Below are positions 44,801 through 53,748 of a stretch of DNA of 64,000 bases, piece by piece; the stretch's first letter is position 1, and every line of letters begins with the position of its first letter. Below the pieces are notes generated by a model, which was not told the origin of the DNA, made no database searches, and saw nothing but the letters and a program-made list of their open reading frames with translations. This DNA comes from Flavobacterium sp. H122 (GTDB lineage Bacteria > Bacteroidota > Bacteroidia > Flavobacteriales > Flavobacteriaceae), in contig NZ_SJZD01000004.1 in NCBI RefSeq assembly GCF_004959765.1, positions 233,065 through 297,064 of the forward strand, in the 5' to 3' direction. Position numbers and translations under genes: made by a program.

Positions 44801-44904
44801 GCAACAGTCGAATGTTTCTTCTTACGGTTTTTGCTTACAGCACAGGCAACCATAAACAATGCAAGAACAATAACCGACAAATACCTTAAAACATTATACT
44901 TCAT
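41899..44904 (-). CDS. GH3 glycosidase fused to a serine hydrolase
   Basis: A 1001-residue lipoprotein (LFMVAC, Cys21). Residues about 60-570 are a GH3 NagZ-type N-acetylglucosaminidase: KHFPGHGDTETDSHH holds the general acid, and FTDALNMKGAS supplies the nucleophile aspartate. Residues about 610-1001 are a CubicO/class C beta-lactamase-like hydrolase: nucleophile in SLSK, YSD and the HTG-like GHTGFTGT. The fusion is known in Bacteroidota. Likely removes amino sugars and esters or peptides from peptidoglycan or muropeptides in the periplasm. Last or near-last gene of the envelope operon (55-nt gap). Confidence 0.9.
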   Translation of the reverse strand: MKYNVLRYLSVIVLALFMVACAVSKNRKKKHSTVADEKQNPEIEKFVDPEKAGFNLLEETSTEKKWVDSVYNALSFDEKLGQLFMVAAYSNRDTVHVNSLDKLIKNYKIGGLIFFQGGPVRQAKLTNRFQASSKVPLFVGNDAEWGLSMRLDSTYRYPWNMTLGAVQDMKLIEELGSRMGKETKRMGLQFNFAPVIDINTNPNNPIIGNRSFGENKEEVTKRAVALMKGMQNQGVFATGKHFPGHGDTETDSHHTLPIVNFTKERIDEVELYPYKKMFNLGLASVMVAHLNVPSLEERPNYPSSISYNVVTNVLKNQLGFKGLIFTDALNMKGASSFKKPGDIDLEAFLAGNDIMLFAEDVPAAVAKFTQAYNDTLITNERLEHSVKKILSYKFKAGLNKYQAVETTNLYKDLNSPEVNVLQYKLYENAITVLKNDHNLLPIKDLTKSKIAYVKIGDDSGSTFLNSLKKYTEITELEEKNLDSLLVDLKDFNKVIIGFHKSDRAWKKHEFTQTDLTWLEKISEQNNVILDVFAKPYTLLPIKSFDNIESIIVSYQNGDIPQEVSAELIFGAIESKGKLPVSINESFKVGEGIHTEKVNRLGFSAPEGVGMNSEKLKEIDALVKTAIVGKMTPGAQVLVARKGKIVYQKSFGYHTYDQDVKVKNSDIYDVASLSKIIGTLPNVMLDYDHGKINLETRLSQMVHKARGSNKDSITFKDLLSHYARLKAWEPFYKATIDSVTKKPLNKFYKKTYTKGFTTQVAENLFITNSYKDSIIDKIIKSDLLPKKEYKYSDFTFILLKEYLETHHHKTLDVLANENFFSKLGMNNTMYNPLSKVEVDRIAPTEKDKYFRHDLIQGYVHDMAAAMQGGVAGHAGVFSNANDVAKMMQMYLNKGNYGGIQFFSEKTMDDFNTCYFCPEGNRRGVGFDKPQLNGDGPTCGCASITSFGHTGFTGTMTWADPEKELIYVFLSNRTYPDSNASNKLSKEGIREKIQQVIYDAIIN

Positions 44905-44959
44905 GTGTTTATTTTTATTGCTTTTTAAAAATTAAATTGTAATCAAAAAATAATTTGAT

Positions 44960-45442
44960 TTAAAAAAAGCGGCTGTGCCAACTTTCCTCTGCTGGGATTT
45001 CCCAAGAATCGTTAAGCTCTTCTATTGTATTAACTAAATTATTAAAAACGATTGTAGCTCCGGAAACAGCTTTTTCTTTGGCCATTTTTTTGAAGTCTAT
45101 CAATGATTTATGTGCAATGAATTCTCCGTTTTTAAAGGTTACATTCATCTTATCCAATAAATCGACATCGTATTTTTTTTCCAATTGCTGGATGAACTGC
45201 ACGGAGGAATCTATAGAACAGCCTGAAGCCGCCTGAACATCCGGATTTACAGCCAGAATAATAAAACGGCTGTAGCGGATATCAAAAGAAGCTTCCAAAG
45301 AAGCTCCGTGTGCTGACCATTCCTCAACAAAATCTTTTGTTAATGCTGTAATTTCTGTTACTTCGTCATCACTAAACTTTCTATTGGACTGGTAAATCCA
45401 AATTCGGGAGTCCAGTGGCATATTTTCAAATGGTATGTACAT
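44960..45442 (-). CDS. Conserved protein, unknown
   Basis: A 160-residue cytosolic protein conserved in flavobacteria and frequently labelled ABC transporter ATPase, although no Walker A or B motif is visible, so that name is not supported here. It begins MYIPFENMPLDSRIWIYQSN and has a core ILAVNPDVQAASGCSIDSSV, with a GCS cysteine. One nucleotide behind the exported protein gene, in the long minus-strand operon. Role unknown. Confidence 0.7.
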   Translation of the reverse strand: MYIPFENMPLDSRIWIYQSNRKFSDDEVTEITALTKDFVEEWSAHGASLEASFDIRYSRFIILAVNPDVQAASGCSIDSSVQFIQQLEKKYDVDLLDKMNVTFKNGEFIAHKSLIDFKKMAKEKAVSGATIVFNNLVNTIEELNDSWEIPAEESWHSRFF

Positions 45443-45443
45443 T

Positions 45444-46094
45444 TTATAAAACTTTTAGGCTATACAGAACTTTGTAGTATTTATAATCCTTTAATTTTGG
45501 ATCATAAAATTCATGTTCATTATAAGTTACAGTAATTTTTTGATTGGGTTTTAACTTTCCGTTTGTTATCAATTCTGCATTATCAAAAAAATTCAGCAAT
45601 AACAATTGGTGGATTCTACCCGATTTTTCTTTCAAAACAACAGAAAGGAAATCTCCTGTTTTTGTTTCTAGAAAAGTTCCTTCCAATGATAAATCATCTG
45701 AAATAACTGGTTTATCATCCTGGTCTCTGTAAACATCCGGCTCCTCTTTACTATCTGCATTTTCGTTTTTAAGGTATTCAGTACCTATTTTAATCATCAA
45801 ATCAGGACAATGTGTAAGCATTTTTGCGCCTATTTTTTCTCCTAATTTGCGCATACCTTCCTGATCGCTGAATTCAACCTGATCAGATTTATCCAGTTTG
45901 TCTTTATACTTTATAAAGCTTGGAATCATACATGCTCCCAAGCTTGCCTGCAATTCCTGATACGGAATTTTAGAAAAATCCATTTTTTTTGCCTGTACAC
46001 ATTCACAGGTTTCCTTTGCCATCAAATCAAAATAATCCTGGGCATAAGAAAATCCAAAAAGGAAACAAAAGAATAAAGAAAAATAAAACTTCAT
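45444..46094 (-). CDS. Exported protein, unknown
   Basis: A 216-residue exported protein (signal MKFYFSLFFCFLFGFSYAQ). The mature part starts with ETCECVQAKK, whose two cysteines may form a disulfide with the later C54 and C94 regions. I do not recognise a domain. Residues about 125-216 look like a small beta barrel (SLEGTFLETKTGDFLSVVLK). Three nucleotides behind the Fe-S protein gene; same operon. Confidence 0.55.
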   Translation of the reverse strand: MKFYFSLFFCFLFGFSYAQDYFDLMAKETCECVQAKKMDFSKIPYQELQASLGACMIPSFIKYKDKLDKSDQVEFSDQEGMRKLGEKIGAKMLTHCPDLMIKIGTEYLKNENADSKEEPDVYRDQDDKPVISDDLSLEGTFLETKTGDFLSVVLKEKSGRIHQLLLLNFFDNAELITNGKLKPNQKITVTYNEHEFYDPKLKDYKYYKVLYSLKVL

Positions 46095-46097
46095 TTA

Positions 46098-46889
46098 TTA
46101 CAAATCTTCTGCATTAGCAATTAATTCGGCTATATCCAGTACTTTAACATCTGCTTCACGATGCAGTGCTTTCGTACCATCTGTCAACATCGTATTACAG
46201 AAAGGACAACCCGCTGCGATGATATCCGGTTTAGTTTCCAACGCATCTTCGGTACGTTCCACATTAATGTCCTTATCACCATTTTCCGGTTCTTTAAACA
46301 TTTGGGCACCACCGGCACCACAACACAATCCGTTTGCTTTGGAACGTTTCATTTCCACTAATTCTGCATCCAGTTTTTTAATCAAATCACGTGGAGCTTC
46401 ATACACTTTATTAGCACGTCCTAAATAACAAGGATCATGAAAAGTAATTTTCTTACCTTTAAACTGTCCTCCTTCAATAGTTAAGCGGCCTTTATCCAAC
46501 AATTCCTTTAAAAATTCTGTATGATGAACCACTTCAAAAGCACCTCCCAATTCAGGGTATTCGTTTTTTAATGTATTAAAACAATGCGGACATGCTGTAA
46601 CGATTTTTTTTGTTTCGTACGCTTTCAAGACTTCTATGTTCATGAAAGCCTGCATTTGAAACAAAAATTCATTCCCGGCTCTTTTTGCAGGATCTCCGGT
46701 ACAGCCTTCTTCGGTTCCCAGAACTGCAAATTCAACATTGGCTTTATTTAAAATACGAACGAATGCTTTTGTAATTTTTTTAGCTCTATCATCAAAACTT
46801 CCTGAACAACCTACCCAAAATAATACTTCGGGTTGTTTTCCTTGAGCCAACATTTCGGCCATTGTAGGCACTATTAAATTTTCTGACAT
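46098..46889 (-). CDS. CCG-domain Fe-S protein
   Basis: A 263-residue protein of the heterodisulfide-reductase subunit B/lactate-utilisation (LutA, GlpC C-terminal) type. It carries two CCG-like cysteine clusters: CPHCFNTL with CYLGR, and GLCCGAGGAQMF with CPFCNTML, which hold a non-cubane 4Fe-4S centre. It pairs with the membrane Fe-S protein encoded 33 nt upstream, forming a two-part redox unit whose donor and acceptor are unknown. Confidence 0.85.
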   Translation of the reverse strand: MSENLIVPTMAEMLAQGKQPEVLFWVGCSGSFDDRAKKITKAFVRILNKANVEFAVLGTEEGCTGDPAKRAGNEFLFQMQAFMNIEVLKAYETKKIVTACPHCFNTLKNEYPELGGAFEVVHHTEFLKELLDKGRLTIEGGQFKGKKITFHDPCYLGRANKVYEAPRDLIKKLDAELVEMKRSKANGLCCGAGGAQMFKEPENGDKDINVERTEDALETKPDIIAAGCPFCNTMLTDGTKALHREADVKVLDIAELIANAEDL

Positions 46890-46922
46890 AACTCTATATG
46901 TTGATTTTGTCTATTTCAAATT

Positions 46923-48263
46923 TTATTTTTCGTCTTTCCAGTTTAAACGGTCCATCTGGCTGTACTGCCAAGGTGCGCTGTTATTCTCAATATTCGTCAT
47001 CATCGCATTTAAGGATTGAGGCGCTGCACTTTGTTCCATAACCAGATAACGGCGCATATCCATAATAATTGACAACGGACTGATATTTACCGGACATTCC
47101 TCCACACAAGCATTACATGATGTACATGCCCATAATTCTTCCTGAGTGATATAATCGTTTAATAATGATTTGCTATCTTCAACAAACACACCATTATTGG
47201 TATCAATATTTTTACCTACTTCCTCAAGACGGTCACGGGTATCCATCATAATTTTACGTGGAGAAAGCTTTTTACCCGTTTGATTTGCCGGACAAGAAGA
47301 AGTACAACGGCCACATTCGGTACAAGTGTAGGCATTTAATAACTGTGCCCAGTTTAAATCCTGGACATCCGATGCACCAAACTTAGTTGGAGCTGCATCA
47401 GCATCCGGAGCAGGCGCAGCAAAAGGGTCTGCATTAGGATCCATCATTAACTTCACCTCTTTAGTCACACTTTCTAAATTATCAAACTTACCAAGAGGGT
47501 TTAAGTCGGCAAAAAATGTATTAGGGAAAGCTAAAATGATATGTAAATGCTTAGAATAGTATAAATAATTTAAAAATATCATAACCATCATAAAATGTCC
47601 CCACCATCCTACTCTTTCAAGTATAATTAATGTACCTTCACTCATACTGCCAAACAAAGCCGGACCCACATACTGCGAAACTGAGAAACCAAATGAACCC
47701 TGACCTTCAAAATGGGATTTACCCATATTGTAAAGTACTTCGTCAGTTCCGTTCATAGTGAAAATACAGGTAACCAATACGATTTCCATAATCAGAATCA
47801 AGTTAGCATCTTTCATTGGCCAACCTAATAATTCCGATTTATTTAATCGTGGAAGTTTCAGTAAATTCCTTCTTGATAAGAATGCAACTGTAGCCACTAA
47901 AGCTAAAACAGATAATATTTCTATAAAACTGATTAAAAAAGTGTAAAAACCTCCTAATGCAGGTTTAAAAAAACGATGTGTTCCAAAAACTCCGTCGATA
48001 AGAATCTCAAGCAACTCAATTTGTGTAATCACAAAAGCGGTGTACAAAGCGAAATGCAAAATAGCAGGAACAGGACGCGTAAACATTTTCTTTTGCCCTA
48101 AAGCTACCAAAGCCATGTTTTTCCAGCGTTCAGAAGAACGGTCAAAACGGTCTACATCTTTTCCTAATTTGATGTTGCGGATGATTTTTTTTACATTTTT
48201 TGCAAAAAAACCAACGCCGGCTATCAATACGATTAGAAAAACTATACTACTTAAATAATTCAT
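46923..48263 (-). CDS. Membrane Fe-S oxidoreductase subunit
   Basis: A 446-residue protein. Residues 1-250 contain about six hydrophobic segments resembling a NarI/HdrE heme-b type membrane anchor. Then two 4Fe-4S sites: CTECGRCTSSCPANQTG and CTSCNACVEECPVNISPL. The combination with the next gene's CCG protein resembles GlpC or HdrDE-like systems that pass electrons to or from the quinone pool. The precise reaction is not known. Confidence 0.85.
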   Translation of the reverse strand: MNYLSSIVFLIVLIAGVGFFAKNVKKIIRNIKLGKDVDRFDRSSERWKNMALVALGQKKMFTRPVPAILHFALYTAFVITQIELLEILIDGVFGTHRFFKPALGGFYTFLISFIEILSVLALVATVAFLSRRNLLKLPRLNKSELLGWPMKDANLILIMEIVLVTCIFTMNGTDEVLYNMGKSHFEGQGSFGFSVSQYVGPALFGSMSEGTLIILERVGWWGHFMMVMIFLNYLYYSKHLHIILAFPNTFFADLNPLGKFDNLESVTKEVKLMMDPNADPFAAPAPDADAAPTKFGASDVQDLNWAQLLNAYTCTECGRCTSSCPANQTGKKLSPRKIMMDTRDRLEEVGKNIDTNNGVFVEDSKSLLNDYITQEELWACTSCNACVEECPVNISPLSIIMDMRRYLVMEQSAAPQSLNAMMTNIENNSAPWQYSQMDRLNWKDEK

Positions 48264-48293
48264 AATGGTTATACTAGGTTGATTGGTTTTAAA

Positions 48294-49247
48294 TTATTTC
48301 TTAGGTTCTTCAGCAGGTGCTTTATATGGCTTTTCCTTTTTTCCAAAAAAGGAAACATTAACATAACGGGTAGGATGCAAACGAAGATCCTGCAATAAAA
48401 GTTCCAGTTCTTTTGATGTTTTAGTCAGATTATTATACAATGCCGGATCTTTCATTATAAGTCCCATTGTTCCTTTGCCTGACTGAATTTCAGCCATCAT
48501 CTTATTTACATTGGACAAAGTGCTTTCAAGATTATTAACAGTCTCGGAAAATTTAGCTTTCTCCAAATCAGATGCTACTTTTGAGAAACTTGCCACTGCT
48601 TTGTCAGCATTAGTTAAAACTGCTTCAATTTTTTTATCATTAGTATCTAAAATACCATTGATTTGTTTACCCGCTTTATTAAATTCTGCAAGTGTCTTAC
48701 TAAGCTGTTCTATACTCGTTTTTAAATCGCTTTTTGTTTTTTGGTCCAAAACGTCATTCAGATTTATCATAAGCTTATCAGCATCAGTAACCAAACTATT
48801 GATCTTTTGCTGCGTAGGCTCAAGCTTATTGCCCAGATTTGCCGTTAAGCCCTGTTTAATATCTGATATTAACTTATCACCTGACACGGCAACTTGTTTG
48901 TCAGCATAGTTGGGAATAATTGCAATTTGTTTTCCACCAAGAAATCCCGGTTCATAAATTTGCGCCACACTGCTTTTTGAAATAGGAAATCCTTCTTCAT
49001 TGATTTGCATTTCAACCAAGAGTTTCCCGTTATCATTTAAGTTTATAGAATTGACTTTACCTACAATCTTACCACTTATTGTAACAGGAGCAGAAGTCAC
49101 CAAACCCTCGACATTTTCATATTCTACATATAATTTCTTATGATTGTTAAGGATATTACTTCCTTTTAAAAAACTATATCCCCAGATAAATAACAATAAA
49201 GATGCAATTACTAAAATTGCTGTTTTGATTTCGCGTGTTAGTTTCAA
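48294..49247 (-). CDS. MCE/MlaD-family lipid transport protein
   Basis: A 317-residue protein with one N-terminal transmembrane helix (about 11-27) and an MCE domain at about 38-115 (KKLYVEYENVEGLVTSAPVT, then SGKIVGKVNSI), followed by a long helical tail (150-290). Like MlaD, it would form a periplasmic ring that carries phospholipids between membranes. The partner ATPase and permease (MlaF, MlaE) are not nearby. Between the amidase and Fe-S genes in the long operon. Confidence 0.9.
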   Translation of the reverse strand: MKLTREIKTAILVIASLLLFIWGYSFLKGSNILNNHKKLYVEYENVEGLVTSAPVTISGKIVGKVNSINLNDNGKLLVEMQINEEGFPISKSSVAQIYEPGFLGGKQIAIIPNYADKQVAVSGDKLISDIKQGLTANLGNKLEPTQQKINSLVTDADKLMINLNDVLDQKTKSDLKTSIEQLSKTLAEFNKAGKQINGILDTNDKKIEAVLTNADKAVASFSKVASDLEKAKFSETVNNLESTLSNVNKMMAEIQSGKGTMGLIMKDPALYNNLTKTSKELELLLQDLRLHPTRYVNVSFFGKKEKPYKAPAEEPKK

Positions 49248-49276
49248 AATATGGAATTTTTAGGCAAAAATACTAA

Positions 49277-50461
49277 TTACTTGCTAGATTTTACTGCTTC
49301 GTTCAAGCTTATTTTAACGCCGTCCTTAAACGGAACGATGAAGGCAGAGTCATAACCTTTTGCTTTAGCCTGTGACAATAACACTCTTGATGAATCATAA
49401 TCATTTGTTTCACCATACAGGTATTTATAGTAACCTCCTTCAAATGTGGTTGACAATTTATCCAAACCATTAAAATTTGACGGCAGTAAATCTATTTTTG
49501 AGTTGCTTGCTTTTAACTGAATCTTATAGATTATTCTTGAATTATTGACTGTTTTAGTATCTTGTTTAACCGGAGTAGCTTTTGGAACTTCCTTGATAGG
49601 AACTACATTTTGTTTTGGTTTTACTGTTGAATCTTTAGGAGCCGGTTTTTCAGATTTTTTAATATCCAAAACCGGCACAACGCCACCAAAATGCTCGGCT
49701 TTCATTCTGAAAATTGCATCAGCGATACTTTTAGCCATATTGGTCTGACCTTCTTCCGAATTTAAATAAGAACCTTCGGCATAATTTGATATAAAACCTG
49801 TTTCAACAAGCACTCTAGGCATAAACGCTTTGTGCAGTACCATAAAAGGAGCCTGATGCACACCTCTGTTTTTACGGTTTACCCTGTCTTCAAAATTATC
49901 CTGAATACGGCTGGCCAATTCAATACTCTGATCCAAATATTCTTCCTGTGCCAAAGTCGCACTGATTAAAGACTCAGGCGCATTGGGATTATAACCTGCA
50001 TACGTTTTCTTATAATTATCTTCTAAAGTAATTACCGCATTCTCTTTTTTAGCCACTTCCAAACTTGAAGCACTTTTCGAAAGTCCCATCACATAAGTTT
50101 CTGAACCGTATGCCTCCGTGTTTTTATTTGCATTACAGTGAACTGATAAAAAAATATTTGCATTAGCACGGTTTGCAATGTTAGCCCGCTCCACTAATTC
50201 AATAAAAGTATCAGTCTTTCTTGTATAAACAACATCAATAGTTGGATCCTGTTCCAATATCTTACCCAGCTTCAACACAATTTCAAGGTTGATCTGTTTT
50301 TCAACAAAACCGTGATAGGTCGCACCAAAATCGTGCGCACCGTGACCGGCATCCAGACACACTTTAAATTTATCAGTTACCTGTGCTGATGCTATAGAGG
50401 CTACCGCGAATGCAGTAGTTATAAAAACTCGTCTTAAATTCAATCTTTTAATCATCTTCAA
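49277..50461 (-). CDS. N-acetylmuramoyl-L-alanine amidase with SPOR-like tail
   Basis: A 394-residue exported amidase cutting between muramic acid and the stem peptide. Signal peptide to about residue 27 (SIASAQ). Amidase_3 domain about 30-240: zinc ligands in CLDAGHGAHDFGA, QINLEIVLKLGKIL and FLSVHCNANKN, with the catalytic E in RVLVETGFISN. A Lys/Pro linker, then a C-terminal SPOR-like domain (about 310-385), IYKIQLKASNSKIDLL through YGETNDYDSS, which would bind denuded glycan at septa. First gene of the long minus-strand operon, divergent from lptD. Confidence 0.92.
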   Translation of the reverse strand: MKMIKRLNLRRVFITTAFAVASIASAQVTDKFKVCLDAGHGAHDFGATYHGFVEKQINLEIVLKLGKILEQDPTIDVVYTRKTDTFIELVERANIANRANANIFLSVHCNANKNTEAYGSETYVMGLSKSASSLEVAKKENAVITLEDNYKKTYAGYNPNAPESLISATLAQEEYLDQSIELASRIQDNFEDRVNRKNRGVHQAPFMVLHKAFMPRVLVETGFISNYAEGSYLNSEEGQTNMAKSIADAIFRMKAEHFGGVVPVLDIKKSEKPAPKDSTVKPKQNVVPIKEVPKATPVKQDTKTVNNSRIIYKIQLKASNSKIDLLPSNFNGLDKLSTTFEGGYYKYLYGETNDYDSSRVLLSQAKAKGYDSAFIVPFKDGVKISLNEAVKSSK

Positions 50462-50581
50462 AATTCTCTAATGAATTAAATGGTTATAATTTTATTAAAT
50501 ACTTACTTATATTTAAAAATAGCTGTAAGTTTGTGACTTCAAAAATTAAGCCATATTTTTACAAAAATAGTATTTATAGCT

Positions 50582-53248
50582 TTGCGTACAAACTTATTTC
50601 ACATCGTTTTAGCACCTTTTTTATTAACCTTTGGTTGTTTAGAGCTTCATTCTCAGGAGTTACCCAATAAAACTACGCGTATTTCGTCTGTAAAACAGAA
50701 AGATAGCCTAAAAACTGGCATTTCATCTGTTATTAAAGAAAATGACACAATTAAAAAAGATACTGTTAAAAAAAAGAAGTCCTTACTGGATGGAAAAATC
50801 TTTTATAAGGCAAAAGATTATGTAAAACTTGACAATAAAAAGAAACTTACCATCTTAAAAAACGAAGCCGAAGTTAAATATAAAGATATTGAGTTAAAAT
50901 CCGGTGTTATTGTTATCGACTACAATAAAGACGAAGTTTATGCCGGCAGATTAAAAGATTCGACAGGTAAATACACGCAGTATCCTCTTTTTAAACAAGG
51001 CAATAACACGGTGGAACCTGATTCTATCCGATTTAATTTTAAAACAAAAAAAGCCTTGATCTGGAACTCAAGAACAGATCAAGGAGAATTTAAAGTTAAA
51101 GGAGAAATCACCAAACGTGAAAACGATTCGGTCTATTTTATAAAAAATGCCCGTTTCACCACTTCAAAAAACCTGGAAGATCCTGAATATTATTTTTTAG
51201 CACGAAAAATAAAACTGGTTCCTAAGAAAAAAGTTGTAGCCGGTCTAACCAATATGGTCATTGCCGGAGTCCCTACTCCAATAGGCGTACCATTTGCTTT
51301 TTTCCCAATGACAGAAGAAGCTACATCCGGATTGATTATCCCTACTTTTGGACAAACCAACCAACAAGGATATTTTCTCCAAAACGGCGGTTATTATTTT
51401 GCCATCAGTGAAAAACTGGATTTAGCATTATTAGGTGATTATTACACAAACGGAAGTTATGCCCTGAGAGCAGAGTCTAATTACGCAAAACGTTACAGAT
51501 ACAGAGGTAATCTAAATTTCAGATATGAAAACCAAATCACAGGTGAACGCGGTCTGCCGGGATATGGAAAAACAAATGTTTACAATATACAATGGAGTCA
51601 TACACCTGACTCCAAAGCAACACCTAATTCAAGATTTTCAGCCTCTGTAAATTTAGGAAGCAGTAAATATTATCAGAGTTCGTTTAATCAGGTTAACAAT
51701 GCGAACTTTCTTAATAACACTTTGAATTCGTCAGTTTCATATTCTAAAACTTTCAATTCGGTTCCGCAGGTAAATATGTCGCTTACTGCCTCACATTCAC
51801 AGAATTCAAATACAGAAGCAATCAATATGACACTGCCGACACTTCAAGTAGGCGTTGACAGGATTTTTCCATTTGCTCCTAAAAACGGAACCAAAAAAGG
51901 ATTCATAAAAAATTTCAATCTTACTTATAGCTTAAGGGGAGAAAACAGAATACAAACGGTTGACTCACTATTTTTCAAGTCGGAAATGTTTAAAGACATG
52001 AAGAATGGACTGCAGCACAGTATTCCTTTAAGTACAAATTTCAAGGTATTAAAGTACTTCAGTGTTACGGCATCTTCAAATTATCTGGAAACCTGGTATT
52101 TCAAAACCATAAAAAAACAGTACAATTCAGCACTTAACAAAGTTGAAGATATAGAAGAGTCAGGTTTTGATGCTTATAGAACCTATGATTTTTCATCCAG
52201 CATAGGAACTACACTTTACGGTACTTTTAATTTCAAAAAGGACGGAAAAATCCAGTCAATCCGTCACACGATGCGTCCTAACATAGGCTATTCCTATACA
52301 CCAAGCTTTGAAAAGTACTATGACACTTATGCCATGGATGGAAGCGGTAAAATGGCTACATATACCCGATTTGAAAAAGGAATATTCGGTGGACCGGCAG
52401 ACAGAAGAAGCAACATTTTAAATTTATCTGTAAATAATGTTTTTGAGGCTAAAGTAAGGGATAAAGATTCCACAAAAACAGAGCCTAAAAAAATCATGCT
52501 CCTAAATAATTTAAATATCTCAACCAGTTATAATATTGATGCGGATTCTTTAAAATGGTCGCCTGTTCGGGTAAGCGGTGGAACCAATCTATTTAAAGAA
52601 AAACTAAATATCAACTTTGGTATGACCTTAAATCCTTATGCGGTTAATACGAGAGGACAAATGGTGGATATTTTCAACATCAATAACGGCGGTAGTTTAT
52701 TCAGAATGACCAGTGCCAATCTAACACTGAATTATTCATTAACAAGTCAGGAATTAGAAGGCAAACCCGATCAAAAAAATTTAAATAACCGCGGTTTACG
52801 AAATGGCGGACGTGCCGATGACTTATTTGGTACTACAACTGATTTTTCTGACAGAAGTAAAAATCAATTTGATGATGATGAAAAAGAAGACTCGTTTGCA
52901 GGTTTTTACAAATTAAAAATTCCATGGGACTTACGATTAGCTTATTCATTAACCTATTCCAATAATAACCGTGAAAACAAAATATCACAAAGTTCATTAA
53001 TGCTTTCAGGAAATATTGACATCACACCTAAGTGGAAAGCAGGAGTTTCAACCGGATATGACTTCGTACAAAAAGGGGTTACTTATACCCAGCTTCGTTT
53101 CCAGCGTGATTTATTAAGCTGGCGTATGGATTTTAACTGGAATCCTTTTGGAGACAGAGCCTCATGGTATTTCTTTATTGGAGTTAATTCTTCAGTACTC
53201 AGCGATATTAAATGGGATAAACGTAATTTACCTGACAGAAGACTTTAA
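50582..53248 (+). CDS. lptD: LPS-assembly protein LptD-like
   Basis: An 888-residue outer-membrane protein that should insert lipopolysaccharide into the outer leaflet. Signal (MRTNLFHIVLAPFLLTFGC) from a TTG start, then an N-terminal LptA/OstA-like domain (about 60-190, KIFYKAKDYVKLDNKKKLTI) and a large barrel domain with the family segments RVKL-like KIKLVPKKKVVAG and GVPTPIGVPFAFFPMTEEATSG. The last strands end with WNPFGDRASWYFFIGVNSSV. No in-frame ATG is present until far into the barrel, so the TTG is well supported. Confidence 0.88.
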   Translation: MRTNLFHIVLAPFLLTFGCLELHSQELPNKTTRISSVKQKDSLKTGISSVIKENDTIKKDTVKKKKSLLDGKIFYKAKDYVKLDNKKKLTILKNEAEVKYKDIELKSGVIVIDYNKDEVYAGRLKDSTGKYTQYPLFKQGNNTVEPDSIRFNFKTKKALIWNSRTDQGEFKVKGEITKRENDSVYFIKNARFTTSKNLEDPEYYFLARKIKLVPKKKVVAGLTNMVIAGVPTPIGVPFAFFPMTEEATSGLIIPTFGQTNQQGYFLQNGGYYFAISEKLDLALLGDYYTNGSYALRAESNYAKRYRYRGNLNFRYENQITGERGLPGYGKTNVYNIQWSHTPDSKATPNSRFSASVNLGSSKYYQSSFNQVNNANFLNNTLNSSVSYSKTFNSVPQVNMSLTASHSQNSNTEAINMTLPTLQVGVDRIFPFAPKNGTKKGFIKNFNLTYSLRGENRIQTVDSLFFKSEMFKDMKNGLQHSIPLSTNFKVLKYFSVTASSNYLETWYFKTIKKQYNSALNKVEDIEESGFDAYRTYDFSSSIGTTLYGTFNFKKDGKIQSIRHTMRPNIGYSYTPSFEKYYDTYAMDGSGKMATYTRFEKGIFGGPADRRSNILNLSVNNVFEAKVRDKDSTKTEPKKIMLLNNLNISTSYNIDADSLKWSPVRVSGGTNLFKEKLNINFGMTLNPYAVNTRGQMVDIFNINNGGSLFRMTSANLTLNYSLTSQELEGKPDQKNLNNRGLRNGGRADDLFGTTTDFSDRSKNQFDDDEKEDSFAGFYKLKIPWDLRLAYSLTYSNNNRENKISQSSLMLSGNIDITPKWKAGVSTGYDFVQKGVTYTQLRFQRDLLSWRMDFNWNPFGDRASWYFFIGVNSSVLSDIKWDKRNLPDRRL

Positions 53249-53312
53249 AACAATTACTAATGGTTAATTTTTAATGATTAATCCTTTTGATACTTAGAAA
53301 TAAAAAAACATT

Positions 53313-53693
53313 ATGAAAAAAATAATTTTTACAGAAAAAGCTCCTGCGCCTATTGGACCTTACAGTCAGGCAGTTTTAAGCGGAAATACTTTATACACTT
53401 CCGGTCAGATAGCCATCAATCCAGCAAATGGAGAATTAGTATTAGATACTATTGAAGTGGAAACAGAACAGGTAATGCAGAATTTAAAAGCAGTACTTGA
53501 AGCTGCTGATATGACTTTTGAAAATGTAATTAAAACTACTATTTTCATTATGAACATGGGTGATTTTGCAAAGATTAACGCAGTATACGGAAAATACTTT
53601 AATGAAGCTACTGCGCCCGCAAGAGAAACAGTTCAGGTTGCTACTTTACCTAAAAATGTAAATATTGAAATTTCGGTGATTGCAGTGAAGTAA
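53313..53693 (+). CDS. ridA: RidA-family enamine/imine deaminase
   Basis: A 126-residue RidA (YjgF/YER057c/UK114) protein that hydrolyses reactive enamines such as 2-aminoacrylate. Marks: APAPIGPYSQAV near the start, TSGQIAINP, and the active-site arginine in ATAPARETVQVA, followed by NVNIEISVIAV. Length typical of the trimeric enzyme. Separate promoter region after lptD. Confidence 0.95.
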   Translation: MKKIIFTEKAPAPIGPYSQAVLSGNTLYTSGQIAINPANGELVLDTIEVETEQVMQNLKAVLEAADMTFENVIKTTIFIMNMGDFAKINAVYGKYFNEATAPARETVQVATLPKNVNIEISVIAVK

Positions 53694-53707
53694 TATTATG
53701 TTCAAAA

Positions 53708-53748
53708 AAAATAAGAAAGCCCTTAATTTTAAGGGCTTTCTTATTTTT
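53708..53748. terminator. Bidirectional terminator
   Basis: AATAAGAAAGCCCTTAA and TTAAGGGCTTTCTTATT form a long perfect stem with T-rich ends, between ridA (+) and the decayed lipoprotein gene (-). Confidence 0.88.

Noticed and set aside
50577..50584. TAGCTTTG, a -7-like box at the lptD start
   Set aside because: The TTG start codon lies inside it, so transcription from it would begin after the start codon; the box is a coincidence unless the start is further downstream.
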